The notes under the pieces are model-generated. The model saw only the letters and a list, made by a program, of their open reading frames with translations. It did not search any database and had not been told where the DNA came from. 64,000 bases of DNA, taken from contig VWZP01002400.1 in assembly GCA_013396995.1 (NCBI GenBank), positions 1,674,001 through 1,738,000 of the forward strand, written 5' to 3'. The DNA is from Dicaeum eximium. Taxonomy: Eukaryota; Chordata; Aves; Passeriformes; Dicaeidae. This document shows, piece by piece, positions 27,051 to 39,004 of this stretch (its first letter is position 1; every line of letters starts with the position of its first letter). The translations under genes were made by a program, and so were the position numbers.

Positions 27051-27329
27051 CAAAGTACTTCAGGGGGGAACAGATGGGAAAACGATGCTATGCGATGATG
27101 TGTTCTCTATGGTTTCTAGAAGTCGCGGAGACTATTCTGCTTCAGCCCCTTGTGAGCGCTCTGCTGTTTGCTTAGCGAAAGGACAAAGGACTGACAGTAA
27201 GACAGCACATGCCATCGCGCTGCTCTCTACACCTGCCTGGCGGAGCTGCCTTGCGTGTCGCAGGTGCTGTGTTTGTGCCATCACCGGGCGAGCAGACGAG
27301 ACGAGCACCCTCACGGCCCAGCCCTAGGA

Positions 27330-27380
27330 NNNNNNNNNNNNNNNNNNNNNNNNNNNNNNNNNNNNNNNNNNNNNNNNNNN
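27330..27380. other. Assembly gap (51 N)
   Basis: A run of 51 unknown bases sits inside the CpG island, 37 bases upstream of the VAV3 start codon. The true length may differ from 51. It likely reflects dropout of extremely GC-rich sequence; the right flank resumes as GCC/CGG-rich sequence. Open frames that pass through it are artefacts of unknown codons. Confidence 0.95.
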
Positions 27381-27417
27381 GCCGCCGCGGCCGCAGCATC
27401 GCGGCGCGGTGGCGGGG

Positions 27418-27621
27418 ATGGAGCCCTGGAAGCAGTGCGGGCAGTGGCTGATCAGCTGCAAGGTGCTGCCGCCCAACCACCGGGTCACCTGGGACACGGC
27501 CCAGGTCTTCGACCTGGCGCAGACGCTGCGCGACGGCGTCCTGCTCTGCCAGCTGCTCAACAACCTCCGCAGCCACTCCATCAACCTCAAGGAGATCAAC
27601 CTGCGCCCTCAGATGTCCCAG
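27418..27621 (+). CDS. VAV3: VAV3 exon 1 coding part (guanine nucleotide exchange factor VAV3, residues 1-68)
   Basis: First coding exon of VAV3, a cytoplasmic exchange factor for Rho/Rac GTPases acting downstream of tyrosine-kinase receptors. The 68 codons begin MEPWKQCGQWLISCKVLPPN and end in the motif NLRPQMSQ. They form the first half of the N-terminal calponin-homology domain, which holds the exchange-factor core inactive until tyrosine phosphorylation. VAV3 is chosen over VAV1 and VAV2 by the opening MEPWKQC and the stretch FDLAQTLRDGVLLCQLLNN. Against human VAV3 recalled from memory I count about five substitutions. ATG at 27418 has purine at -3 and G at +4; an upstream in-frame GTG at 27409 is not needed. 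The exon ends CAG|GTGAGG, a good donor, at phase 0. Upstream lies the gap, so the 5' UTR is incomplete. Confidence 0.95.
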
Positions 27622-28135
27622 GTGAGGCCGCTCCCCCGGCCCGTGGCCCCTGCCCTGTCCGCGCCCTTGGGGCTGCGTGCGGGGTCTCGGCGTGCTTTGC
27701 TTTGCCCGGCGACTCGCGGCGGCGCGGAGCGGGACCCGCGGGCTGCGGGATGCGGCCGCTGCCTGCCTGCAGCCCGGAGCCTCCGCGCCGGCAGGGCGGT
27801 GAGCGTGAGCCGAGCCCGGGGCAGTCCTGGCCGGGCCCCTTCCCTGCTCTTGCTGCCGTCCGCCCGTGCTCGGCGCGTCCCGTCCCGGTGCTGGGACAGG
27901 GCGCAGCTGCAGCGCCGGGCTGGCGGCTCCCGAAAGCTCCGTGAGGGCTCGTGGTCCGCAACGGGAGGCGGCTCGCGGGGGAGTCCCCCGGGCCCGTCAT
28001 GGGGTGGCCGTGCTAAGGAGAAGTTCCCGCGGTAGTCCAGGGTCAGCATTTTAACATCTGTGTGCGTTACTGTTTAATGTGAGCGGGTTACAAATCAAAA
28101 CTGCCTCTTGCTTTTGGCTTTTCTGGCTACTCCTA

Positions 28136-28153
28136 GGGGATGGGGAGGGAGGG
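28136..28153 (+). promoter_or_regulatory. Canonical G-quadruplex motif in the start of intron 1
   Basis: Four G-runs (GGGG, GGGG, GGG, GGG) are separated by loops of 2, 1 and 1 bases, which fits the G3+N1-7 rule and predicts a very stable parallel quadruplex. It lies on the transcribed-sense strand about 515 bases into intron 1, at the 3' side of the CpG island. Such motifs are frequent at 5' ends of first introns and may affect transcription or pausing; any role here is inference. Confidence 0.6.
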
Positions 28154-29765
28154 TGGCGTAGGACACCGGGACGGGCCGGCGTGGCCGGGGAGCTGAGCCC
28201 GGAGCGGCCAAGGCAGGGCAGGGGCTGTGGGAAGCGGCGGCTGAAGAAGCCCTGGTAGCGCCAGCCAGCTGCTCGTCCCAGCTTTTTGTGGCTTACGGAG
28301 GTGAATGGAGAAGAGTGATTAGTAATGAGAAATCTTGGTCTTGATAGCTGGTTGCCTATGTAGTACTATTTTTTTTTTTCGTTTTTTTCCAGGCCCTTTT
28401 ATTTTTGGCTTTTTAAGTTGATATTTGGAATAATTATTTAGTGCCTAAGTGTAATTCCTAATTCAGCCCTGTTTTAAATGTGGTTTTTAGTTTGGACTGA
28501 TGTCTTGTTACTGTGACTCATAAAGTTGGTTTCAGATATCGAGATAAGAGTATATTAATAATTCAAGGAGAGACTATATATACCTGACTTCCTGTCACTG
28601 CTTCGTGCACACCTATGCTTCGGCGGAGTTGGTGGCAGCCAAGCAGATGTTGTTTGGAAGGAAACTAACTTCTGAGCCTGTCATGTGTTTTAAAAAGATT
28701 GAGAAACAGATACACTGTAACATTTCAGTGTTGTGGTTCTCTTATATGGAAATTGCCATTCACGTTTGTGATGCTAGCAAAAAGCAGTCCAGTGAATTAT
28801 ACTCTTTTGTCCATGTCTCTGTCGATGTTTGCTTACAAACCCAGTAATTTTATTTCTTATTAATTCTTTCTTTTAGCAGCTACGTCTTACTACTAAGGCG
28901 GTGTTTTCTGGAAGCTCAGAGTGCAAAAAGGAAAAACGTAGTTCAGCTAGTCAGAGTCAAAGCTCTGAGACTCTTGCACTAGATGTGAGTGATACAAAGG
29001 CTATCGCCGTGTACTTGAGAGCTCGAGTGCCTGCTTGAATGGCATATGCAGAGGCAATACTTCATCTGAGTGATGGAGCACAAAGGGTGGGTTGCTTTGA
29101 GTGGTAGAAACCCAGTTCAGCTTTTTCTCTGCACCATTACAACTTGTGACTTTCAGCACTTGCTAAACCAGAGCCTTGTTTTTTTTTTTTTAAATGAACT
29201 AGACATGTGTCATCATGATATTACACAGTATTTTTGACATGGCCAACTCATTTCATCAACTTGAATTCTAGATTCATGTTGATTATCTGGACCACTATTA
29301 CTTAATTTCATTTTTGATGAATTAAAACCATGGTGGTCTCGTTCTGTTTACTAAATCTGAGTTACCAAAATGCTCTGTCTTCTTTGTCAGAGCAGTTTTG
29401 GGAATCAAGATTAATATTTATTTCTCTAAGTGTGTTTGAACTAGGGAATATAATTGTAGATCTTGGATTACATACATTTGTCTGCTGTATGCCTGAGGTA
29501 CCTGCACTCCACAGTGCTGCAGATTGCTCTCTCCAGTAATGTATTTCTCTGCCCTACACTGATTTTACCCTTTAAACAAAGGGAACTGTTGCTGGATCAC
29601 AATCTCTAATAGATAACTCTACATAGTGTTGAATTTACAGGGAATGTTACCTTTGTGTTCTGTGAGTTCAAGATTCGGTGATCTTACTGAGGTCCTGAGG
29701 CTCTGTGGGATTTCTGAGAAGTGGACTCGCTTTCTGCTGAGGAAATGATCACTCAAGTGTAAATT

Positions 29766-30400
29766 TCAAAAATTGTTGAAACTGAAATTCTGTGAGTTGC
29801 TTGTAATTTGTGGCTGAGATGGTAAAGAGCTTGTAGTAATAACTTCTGGAGAAGTCTCAATGGCTTCAAGATTACTCAGTTGGTGAGATGTGCTTGGAGT
29901 TGTGCCCCAAGTTGTGAGTTTTGCAAGACTAGTACTTGTCAGTAAACTAATACTGCACCACAGCAGATTTGCATCATAAAGTTGCTGTATCATAGGATCT
30001 TGGGGTCTTGTAGAAACACTAGCTAGCTCACCTTTCCTTGTGGGGTGATGAGTTCTAGGCACTGGAGGCAGAGCAGGGTTGGCATTGGGATGAGAACTAC
30101 CTTGGCCACTGACTGCAGAGTCTGTCTGAAACTGCTGCTGTGCCTGTACTGCTTAGCTGAGCTGTTTGAACTTCCTGTGGCCCTTATCCCTCATCTTCTC
30201 GAACTGAGCTGCAGCTCCTCTACTCCCTGATCTGATGTTGTGTTCTTCCATTAGAATGGGTCAGGTGGCTCTTACTGCACAGCTCTTAATCAATACAGAG
30301 ACTGAGGAGGGTGGATGAAGGCTTCATGAATGGGCCTCATTAAGGGCAGACTCTTTGATTTTGGCCTTGTCTCTTACTGCAGTTGATGTTTGTCAGGCCT
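29766..30400 (-). pseudogene. Possible decayed retrocopy, protein unidentified
   Basis: Read on the minus strand, one frame is protein-like from about 30260 to 29766 with a single stop (30153-30155). It includes stretches such as AAAQFEKMRDKGHRKFKQLS and, after the stop, QAQQQFQTDSAVSGQGSSHP, then a Thr/Ser-rich tail. Further upstream the sense-like reading moves to another frame (MRPIHEAFIHPPQSLY around 30300-30345), which suggests a frameshift. Basic/coiled and Gln/Ser-rich textures are unusual for random AT-rich intron. No parent gene was recognised and no poly-A tail or target-site duplication was found, so this could still be chance. Confidence 0.3.
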
Positions 30401-33400
30401 TTCTCTATGAACTAAGTTTTCATGTCTTGGGGGCTACTTACAAATGCAGCAGCTCCAAAGAACAGGAAGGTGAGAGGTGGTGCCTCAGGCAGATCTGGGA
30501 GTAGGTGTCAGTCTCTGAAGAAAGCATCAAGTGTTTTCAATTTTGTTACATATTTATTTTTTCAGAATAAATATGGCAAATCACACATCAGGGACGCTTT
30601 GCCTGGTAGCCCTTGTTAACCCCTTATAAGCCACGTGAAAAGTGCAGAGGGGTTGTGACTGATACTGCAGTGCCAGGTGCTGCTTTTTGGTGGAGCCTGA
30701 TTCAAACAGGAGCACTGTTGCTTTGCCAGGGCAGTAGTAGAAACTGAGATTGATGATGCTCAGCATTGCAACACAAATGTGCTTGAACAGATGGCATGGG
30801 GTGTGTTTTATGGGCTGGCTAGCATGGGGAACCACGTGCCTTTGTCCCATCACCAGCCATGCGCCTTGTGTCACAGCTGTTCTTGTAGGTGGGCTGTTCT
30901 ATGTCTTTGAGATCTGTGGGTTCTGCCCCTTTACCTTTTTGGAGATAATGCCTGTGCAAGAGAAATGTCTCAGTGGCTTTAGGCTGTAAAACACTGGAGT
31001 TTGAACCTTTTGAATGCTGGCTGTTTTCATCTGCATTACTGTATGTTTATGAGAATATGTGTATTTGGTTAGGGGAAGTTGTCCTTTGGAGAAGAAAAGC
31101 TGATTGTCAATTACACTTTGCAGACAGTGAGCCTCGGACATGAGACATATAAACCCCGAGTATATAAATGCTAAGCAGCATTGAGCCTTTCTCTTCTAGG
31201 TTGCCAGCTCAGTGCTGCTGGGCTCCTGTCTGAGAAGCTGGTGTGTCTTGGTGTGAGGTCCCTTGTGAAAAATTACACATGGGCTTTGTATGGGGTTGGA
31301 AATTCAGGTTCAGGGACATGCATGTCCAGGGCTTTTTTTTTCACTTTGAACAGGAAAATGTTGGTTCTGTTAAGAGCTCTTGTGTCAAGGCTCAAACTCA
31401 GTTTGGTGTTTAAACTCCCACGAGCTAACAACTTGAGTTACTTCAACCTGTGTGTGTGTCATCAGAAAAGGAAATGTAAGAGATGGCTCAAGCAGTACCT
31501 TTTGGCCTTTAACTGTAGGGGAGCCTGCCTGATTCAGTTAGTGTTGTGAAAGTGGTGTTACTGCAGGCTGGGAATGGAGCTAGAAGAGGCTATGTGCTAA
31601 ATGAATGAGGGAGGTGTGCTGGTGTTTTACAGGGTAACCCTGAAGTGGAGCATCAGTCCCTGGTGACAGTGAGGCAGGGGATGGAGCACTGAAGCTCAGT
31701 GTCTGTCTTCAGAGCTGTTCACTGTAGTCACTCACTTGCCTCAGATGCTGCCTCTTGGCTAATGAAGGCTGGTGAAAGTCATAAAAATAGAAGTGGCCCT
31801 TACCAGAAAGTACTAATGCTGATGTTTAATCATCATCAGACAAGAACTTAAGTAGTTTATCACCATAAATATAAAACCTAAACCAATGAATTATGGTGGA
31901 TTTGCAGATGTCATCTGTTTAATACTCATCTTTTATCTTTAATACTTTGCAAGCTAGTTTTGAAATGGTTTTTGCAAGGCATTTAGTTAACTTGTGACAG
32001 ATTGCTAAACAGGAAAACAGCACTTAATGCAATGCTGGCATGGGAGTTTACCTAAAGGGGGTGATGACATAGATTAAATATCAAAAATAATTATTTCCTA
32101 TTATTCTAATAAAAATAAACAAAAATATCCCTCACTTGGTATTGAAAGTTCAAATACTTTCTAATTTTAGGGAGTTAGTTTTTTTGGTGTGACCGTATTG
32201 TCCAAAGGAAGTCGGTTATCTTTGTCATATTTTGGTATGGTGACAGAGCTTTTGTGCAGGAGTTTATTTTTCTTGGTTCCAGTGGTATCAGGTAGTGTCA
32301 GGATGTGGGTGTGCTGAGTGAGACAAACCTCCCTGTTTCCTCTGAAACTGCCTTTGACTTGGAGCTTCCCCACTCCCCCCAGCTGATGACCCTCATCTCC
32401 TGCCCTGAGTGTGCAGCCCCTCTGTAAGCTCCCTGCAGGTGGCTGTGCTGTGTTTTCTTGTGATGTTAGGTGCTAGCAAGTACCACAAAGATTAATACAG
32501 TTTTTCTCAAACTGTAAGACGTCTTGGGCTTGAACAAGAGTTTAGAAACTGCTTCAGTTTTTGTCACTGTAGAAACAAGAGATGTATTTAACTGCCCTCT
32601 CTTCTTGAATTCTTTGAATCTTATGTATAGTCACATACATTTAAAATAATTGTTATTTTAACTTTTCAAATGTTTTCAGTGTCTTTGTTTACTTGCTGGT
32701 ACTTTGGTACACTTAATATCTTCACCACATTTAACTTTATTTCCATAATTCATTTAAATGAAAACTATATTGGTCATAAGATACATTGTCCAGAAAAGGT
32801 ATATTTATCCATGTATAAGTTGTGTGCATGTGCATATCTTCTGTGTTGGACTTGATCAAATATTTGTTCAAAGCAAAACCTCAATATGACCTCTGTTTTG
32901 TTCTAAGAAAAGACTGATGAAAAAGTAGTGACCTGGTTTTTCTAGGCAATTCTTCGTACCTTAAGAAGGTGAAGAAAATAGCTCTTGAAAACTGATGTAA
33001 TGATTTTAATCAATTCACATTGATTCTTTTTTGTCAGGGGGAAGGGAAAACTCTAGTTGTACTCTGTGGTAAAGCTTATTTTACATGTTATGTTTATTGT
33101 ACAGTTATTAAATGCAGCATATGCATCCTGCCAAGAGCTATCTCAAATGTTCCCTTCTGCACAGAATTGTGGTATGCTGGCAGCTATGTAATGCATTAAT
33201 AGAAAAAATATTTGTGCTGGTTTCTCACGGAGGCTGTAGTGTCTGCCAGCAGTGGATGATATAAATGAATGTCTGTGTGGGGCATGCTGCTGTGTCATGT
33301 GGGAAAAGCAAGGGTTTTTTCTGAGCCTTGTCTGACAAAGGTGGCAGACCTGTGATAGTGGCAAGTTGAAAGACTGCTTATGAAAAGAAACAAATCAAAA

Positions 33401-33508
33401 GGGTTAAAGAAGAGAGATATGTATCTAAAAGTAGGATATAATCAAGGGAAACAATATTAACTAGAGAGAATGGCCATAAGAAGTTAGGAAGCTGGTTTGA
33501 AGAGGGTA

Positions 33509-34213
33509 TCAGCAAGCAAGACACGTTAGAATTTTGCTATTTATCGCAAGATAAGTACAGAAAACCCATCTTGGATATGCTGTGTTATTCTTTAATGCTG
33601 ATGGCTTTATCATTGCTGGCATGCCAGTCTCTGTTGTAACATGCTGCCTTAGGCTTGTGAGGTGCAGGAGATGATTTGCCAGGCTGCAGCACTGAACATC
33701 AGGCTGGGTTAGCAGGTAACAGCAGTACAGTTGGTGCATGGGGGAGATAGAGGGTCTTGGATTTCTCACATGCATCTCTTGCCGCTCTCCTTTGAAGGTC
33801 AAAAGAGTTGATGAAGTCATAATTGTCAAGAAGGAATTAGAGAGGGTAAGGAGAGAGAGGGCTGCAAGGTGAGGGAGAGGCAAGGCAGCTGCTAGGGGTG
33901 GGGGGCAGGCCCTGCAGGAGTGTGGAGGTGCTTCCATCCTGGCCATGCCAGCAGGGAGCTGGAGAGTGAGCCTGGCTTTGGTGGGATGCTGGGGAGTGGG
34001 GTCAGCTGGGGTGTGAGGCACGGGCACCAAGGGCTTCCAGAGCATGGTTTGATATTGGTGAAATGGAGGAGACCCTTCTGCTGAGGTCCTGTTGGCTCCC
34101 TGACCAGCAGCTGTGCCAGAGGGGAATAGGACAAGTGCACGTGGCTGCAGAGGGAAGCTGCTGGGCTGTGCTCCCCTTTGTGTGCTGCCACCTGCCCGGG
34201 GAGAGGGCAGCAA
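33509..34213 (-). other. Long minus-strand open frame, probably fortuitous
   Basis: A 234-codon open frame antisense in VAV3 intron 1, lying over a GC-richer patch (33880-34270). The product is low in acidic residues, rich in Pro, Leu, Thr and Ser, and has no recognisable domain. Plus-strand frames are also open in the GC-rich part. I do not regard it as a gene. Confidence 0.25.
33798..33868 (+). other. Candidate cryptic exon in VAV3 intron 1
   Basis: A pyrimidine-rich stretch 'ctcttgccgctctcctttgaag' ends in AG at 33797. The following sequence is open in the phase expected from VAV3 exon 1. It reads VKRVDEVIIVKKELER and then meets a consensus donor, GAGAGG|GTAAGG, at 33846. A second donor, GCAAG|GTGAGG, follows at 33869. 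Using the first donor gives a 48-base, 16-codon exon at phase 0 on both sides, which would insert in frame between VAV3 exons 1 and 2. The translated block is charged and helix-like. Chance is quite possible, because short exon-like windows are common in 26 kb of intron. Confidence 0.2.
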
Positions 34214-35309
34214 CTGTCCAGACCCGGGTGTGTCAGCACCTGCAGCAGGCAGGGAACTCCTGGCTCGTGCCCTGATTGTGTGGGTGTCTGAGTACAGAGG
34301 AATATCTATTGTTTTATTAGATCACTGACAGTTTTGTCTTCTTTAAATTTTGCTTTGTATAGAGGTGTCAGTTTCTGAACTTGTTCCCTCAATACTAAAA
34401 TTGTACCTCTAGTTCTTTAAAGATCGAACTGAACAAAACCCCTCATCAGACAGCTTTGATTTTTTTTTTCTTCTCCTTTCTGTTGCTGTGAAACAGCACT
34501 GCAGTACTTCCATCTCATTCCATAAGCTTCATAGCAATGTTTAGTACAACCTTACATTGTATTATTTCAGTATTTCAAAAATTCAATTTCACAGACAAGT
34601 ATGAATCAAATCAAACAGCTATTAATTTCTTCTCCTGCACTTTTTAAGTGTACTTGGCATCATCTGGAGCTACCTTTCCTTTCCTCTTTTGCTTTGATAA
34701 GTGATCGTTAAGACTTGGGGCATTGTGGAATACCAGCTGTTTGCTAAGACTATGATGTGTAAAATGCAATCTGAACTGACATCTGTATAGCAAGGCTTTG
34801 AATTTTTATATTTAAGAGAAAGATGTTCTCTCAAAGCTCAGTGAATGCAATTGGCTTCAGTTTACCCCATTGTCAAGTGAGAATCTATCTTTTGGAAAAA
34901 TACGGGTCAATAACCCTTTCTGTCATCCTATACGAAATGTCAATAGTGAATGTCTTGGTAACATGAAACACTGAAGTATTAGGATGAACTATTAGTAGGG
35001 TATTTGTTTCTTTGTATATTCATAACGTGAAACATTAGACACAAATTGCATACTATAGGGGTATTGTAGCAATTTGTATAAAAGCCACTCATGGACTGTT
35101 TAAAATGCTCTTGCAGACCTACAGGTATGGTTCAGCTGTCTTGTATCACAATCCAAAATATTTTTGGCCTTTACTTTAATTCAGAATTTTATTTTATAAT
35201 TGGTTAATAGATATTCAGTTTATCTGTCAGTACTTATCTACTTTTTGCTCATTCTATCCCTGAAACTTATTTTAAATCATATAGAGATTATAGTATGATT
35301 GCCTTGCAG

Positions 35310-35372
35310 AAACAAACAAAACAACAACAAAAAAACCCCAAAACTAACTCAAACCACCCCCCCAACCCCAAA
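35310..35372. repeat. A/C-rich low-complexity tract
   Basis: Runs of CAAA, CAA, poly-A and C7 make a sequence almost free of G and T. It is simple sequence; the 61-codon open frame through it is an artefact of this composition. Confidence 0.7.
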
Positions 35373-36687
35373 GAAAATACACTGTTGCTATAATAAAATA
35401 TTTTCTGAAGAAAACTCCAACCAACCCAAACCAAAAATACCCAACAAAGCAAGGCATTTTTTAAATCATATTTTTAATGGGTAAAGCTTAGCAGAACAAG
35501 ATGATTTGTATTTCCAAAATCCTTAGGTATGGCCTTTAATCCTTGGTGCCATCAAATTTATCTCTTTGTTTCTGAGTTGTATAATGGTATCTGCTGTATA
35601 ATCTATACTTAGGGTATTTTGTACCATTGCTTGTTCCTTCATTCACACTGTTTCTACATGGAAAGAAGCCTGAGAGTCAACTGAAATAGAATGATTAGAA
35701 TTTTGGTCTTAAAAATGTTAATTGTCAAAGCAGTCTGACTTCAGTGTTGTGCAGAAAATTTGATGCATTGAGAAATGAACATGTTATTTTGCTTGCACAC
35801 ACTCTAAGATACTGTAATGATGATAGCATCATCATAGCTTGTATAGTCCTTGTGCTTTTCCTGCACGTTAGCAGCCGAGATTTAAGTTGTACTTACGTGC
35901 TCCAGTAACTGACTTCAAATTCCCATCACCCACTGCCTCATGTAGCAGTGATGGCTTCTATCAGCTGATAAAAGGCCATGACGCCTGTGGTGTTTTTCCC
36001 TCTAAATTGCTCAGGATCTATGAATAAGGATGTCTGATTCCAGCACAGAGAAGGTTAAAGGCAGATGGAGGACCACACCTTCTCTGCACTCCTGTCCCCT
36101 CAGATTTTAGGAGTCTCTGGATGGAGGTATGGTGATGACATAGTGCTGCCATGTGAATTGTAACTTGAAGTGAACACTCATTAATCCCGCTTACCTCTGT
36201 AGGATTTAGATCAAGATTTGAATTTCTCTTTCCTGGGAAAAAAGTAGAGTGTAGGAAACACCAGAGATAATGTTCAAACTATTGCTATTGCCTGCAGCAT
36301 CTTTCACTCTCAAAATAGAAAGAGTGAGACTCCCTGAAGTGCCCTTGCAGGCTGCTGCCTTTGGGCTTATGGTCACTTGATGTGTTGAAAAGGGATTTCT
36401 GCCAAGCTTTTAAAACCTAACTTATATTGAGACAGCTATTTTAAAAGCCTCCTGCTACTTTGTGGCTCAAGTTTTGCATTTCACACCAGTGAAACATAGT
36501 TTAGCGAAATTGTGTGAAGTTGTGTGCGGAAATACTTGGGTTTCACTTTGGCTCGATGGTTTACCCTGTACATATGTGCACAAAGTGATGCAGGGTGTCG
36601 GGTCGGATCACGTTCTCTTCTGAATTGGGATGTTCTTATTTTGAAACACTGATGAAAATTCCTGCTGAGCTTTGATTTCCCACTTTG

Positions 36688-36727
36688 CTTTTCTCTCTCT
36701 CTCCCTCTCTTCTTTTTTTTTTTTTCT
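36688..36727 (+). repeat. 40-base pure pyrimidine tract
   Basis: An uninterrupted pyrimidine run made of TC repeats followed by poly-T. It is an ordinary simple repeat, with some potential for triplex DNA. Confidence 0.8.
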
Positions 36728-38739
36728 GGTGTATGGATCTCGCTTAGCTTTTTGGATGCTTGATGTGAAGTAACAATTTTTAGGCCATACCCCAGAGGGC
36801 TCGTTTGGGATGTGTCTGCTTAGCAGTGTTTGGTTTGACTGAATTCTTACAGCATTTGTAAAAGTGCAGAACACGTTAAAATCTTAAGTAGTCTTTAATA
36901 GGTGTGTGATGTCCTGAGGTTTTTTGGGAGTCCTAAGAAGGGTTAACTTGAGCCATTTTGTTTTGATTTCTGCCTGTCCTGATGTTCTTTTTCTCCATCA
37001 CAAAGAGGGCAGTGCACATTTCCCTACCACTGTGCCTTGATGTTAATCACTACAAGTAGTCATGGGAAGGTTATTCAGGGTCTGTGTCCATTCAGTTTGC
37101 ATTTGTGGTTGGCCGCACTGACCATGGTGATCGTCTTCTCTGTGGATTGTGCTGAGGCCGCTGGTTTCACTGCAAGTATGCCGAACAGATGGGCAGGCTT
37201 TGTGAAGCTGAGGTTTAACTCCCCAGTTGTTCTCAGCGATGCCTTCAAGCAATATTGTTGGTTAGGAGGACTGTGCCTCAGAAGGTGCTGGTGGCTGCTG
37301 GTACTGTGCTGGTGCAGGTTTTAGGAAGCTCTATGGAAGTGACTCCTGTAATCCTATTGGAATGCCTTTCCAGTTGTATGGCAGCCCTATATTTCCCTTT
37401 GTGCTGAAGACCCCGGTAAAACGATCAGCTGAGATGAAAGGCTGTGCTGCCTGGGACATTTATCTACTGATGCAGAGGGTGATGGGAGAGTGTGGATGTA
37501 GGGATAGCCGAGCCATGCTGGCTACAGGGTGGGCTGCACTTCGTGAGGAGCTCCTGAGAAGCACACTAGAAAATATTTCAAATTTGTGTGTCTTCCCAGC
37601 TATAATTGCTCAGATTCATAGACCCCTGGGGAATCTGCTTAATTTAAACTCTCTGCTTTCTCTTTTCTGAGAATGTAGGTTTATGTAGCTTGGAAGCCCC
37701 ATAGTGCATCATGTTATTTCAAGAGCACAAGCTCTAGCAATATTAATGTCATGTGAATTATTCTCTAGTGTTAAAAAGACCTGCTATGAAGTAAAAAAAA
37801 TACATTATTAAAAAAAAGGCAATAATAAATTATTTGCCATGACCAATGGAAGAAACATAGGAAAACAACAACTAATTAAAAAGTCCCAAAACAAGAGGGG
37901 GAATATATTATGTAACATTGCTTCTTAGCACACCTCACTAGAAATAGGCCTGAGGAGTGGATCCTTCCATCAGTAGTATTACACTAATTGTGAGTGCATG
38001 TGACCTCTGCTTAGCAGTGAAGAAAGGCTTAGATGTTCATTTTTGGGGTGAAATTGCTGTCTTGGTGGGTTTGCCTATGTAGGTCTTCTAAAGGTAGTTA
38101 TTATATTAAGGGCCTGTTCTTTCTGGTGCAGAACCTGTGTCCATTTCCATGCAATGGAGTGGCTTTTTAAATATGCTTGCCCAAATCTGGGGCCCAAAAT
38201 GCAGGACCACAAAAAGATTTTGCTAGGTACTTAGGTTTGGAAATAACTCTTAAGTTATGCATCTTTTAATTCCAGTGAGAAACAAGTGGTTTCATCTAAT
38301 GTTGTGTCTAATCTAATATTCGTGGTGAAGCAGTTCAGCAGGAAAATTAGCCCTGAAAATGCCATTCTTGGAAGATGTTCTTAAAACTGTTTGGAAAAGA
38401 AATGTGTAAATATTCAGCTTTTCCTGTTTGGTGCTGATGAGTATTAGAGCTTGACCTCAAAATCCAGTGTTTCAATAAAGTCACGTTAAAGTTTAATGAA
38501 CTTAAAATGCCTTTCATCTTGATTTGAAAGAATAGCAGAACTTGAAATGTTAGAGTTTCTGTAGAATATTTAATTTTCCTGACAGGTCTGTTAGTGACAA
38601 CCTTTTTCCAATCTTCCCTGTTCGTCATATTTTTCTACCTTGACTCAGGTGACTCGATGTCACTTGTCAGAAGCCCAGACTGCTCTGTGATTAATAAGAA
38701 GTACTGCTGTCATGGGTCTGGGGTTTAAAAAATTATTAT

Positions 38740-39004
38740 TTTTCCCACCTTTCCTTCTTGTCTATAATTGCCATTCATTTTGACTCATCTGTTCTGCAGC
38801 TTGTTTGTGCTTGTGCTCTGTCCTCTCAAACTGGTCTGTAGTACTTTCACCTTCTACATTTGCCTTCCCCTCCCACTTGTATTTTCTTTTCCTGCCAGTG
38901 CATCTGTTTCCTCTTTCACTTCTTTCCTGATGCTCTTTCTTCCATTCAACTGTTTCCCCTTTGCTGTTGTCTTCACTGTTCCTGTTGGCTTCATCCCTCT
39001 GCAG
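38740..39004 (+). other. Long pyrimidine-rich stretch ending in a splice-acceptor-like site
   Basis: About 260 bases strongly enriched in T and C (several TTTCC/CTTTC blocks) end in 'catccctctgcag' at 39004, a textbook polypyrimidine tract and AG. The open frame through it (38768-39013, 81 codons, Phe/Leu/Cys/Pro-rich) only reflects the composition. The sequence after the AG has no convincing exon. A similar pyrimidine-rich stretch without this end lies at about 46360-46510. Confidence 0.4.

Larger units (their letters stand above)
27270..28265. promoter_or_regulatory. CpG island over the VAV3 promoter and exon 1
   Basis: Sequence changes abruptly from AT-rich to GC-rich with dense CpG dinucleotides from about 27270. 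CpG density is high through exon 1 and the first 400 bases of intron 1, then tails off near 28265. This is the typical TATA-less CpG-island promoter of a broadly expressed vertebrate gene. The transcription start is not pinned down, and part of the likely 5' UTR is hidden by a gap (27330-27380). Edges were set by eye. Confidence 0.8.

Noticed and set aside
27255..27944. 229-codon plus-strand frame through the gap and exon 1
   Set aside because: It reads through unknown bases and the CpG island in a frame different from VAV3; the length comes from N codons and GC-rich sequence lacking stops.
27172..28049. Several minus-strand frames of 91-146 codons opposite exon 1
   Set aside because: Antisense shadows of GC-rich coding and CpG-island sequence; no domain.
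33892..34328. Overlapping frames on both strands near 34 kb
   Set aside because: Simultaneous open frames on both strands in a GC-rich patch indicate composition, not coding.
35299..35484. 61-codon Lys/Asn/Pro-rich plus-strand frame
   Set aside because: It is a product of the A/C-rich simple repeat.
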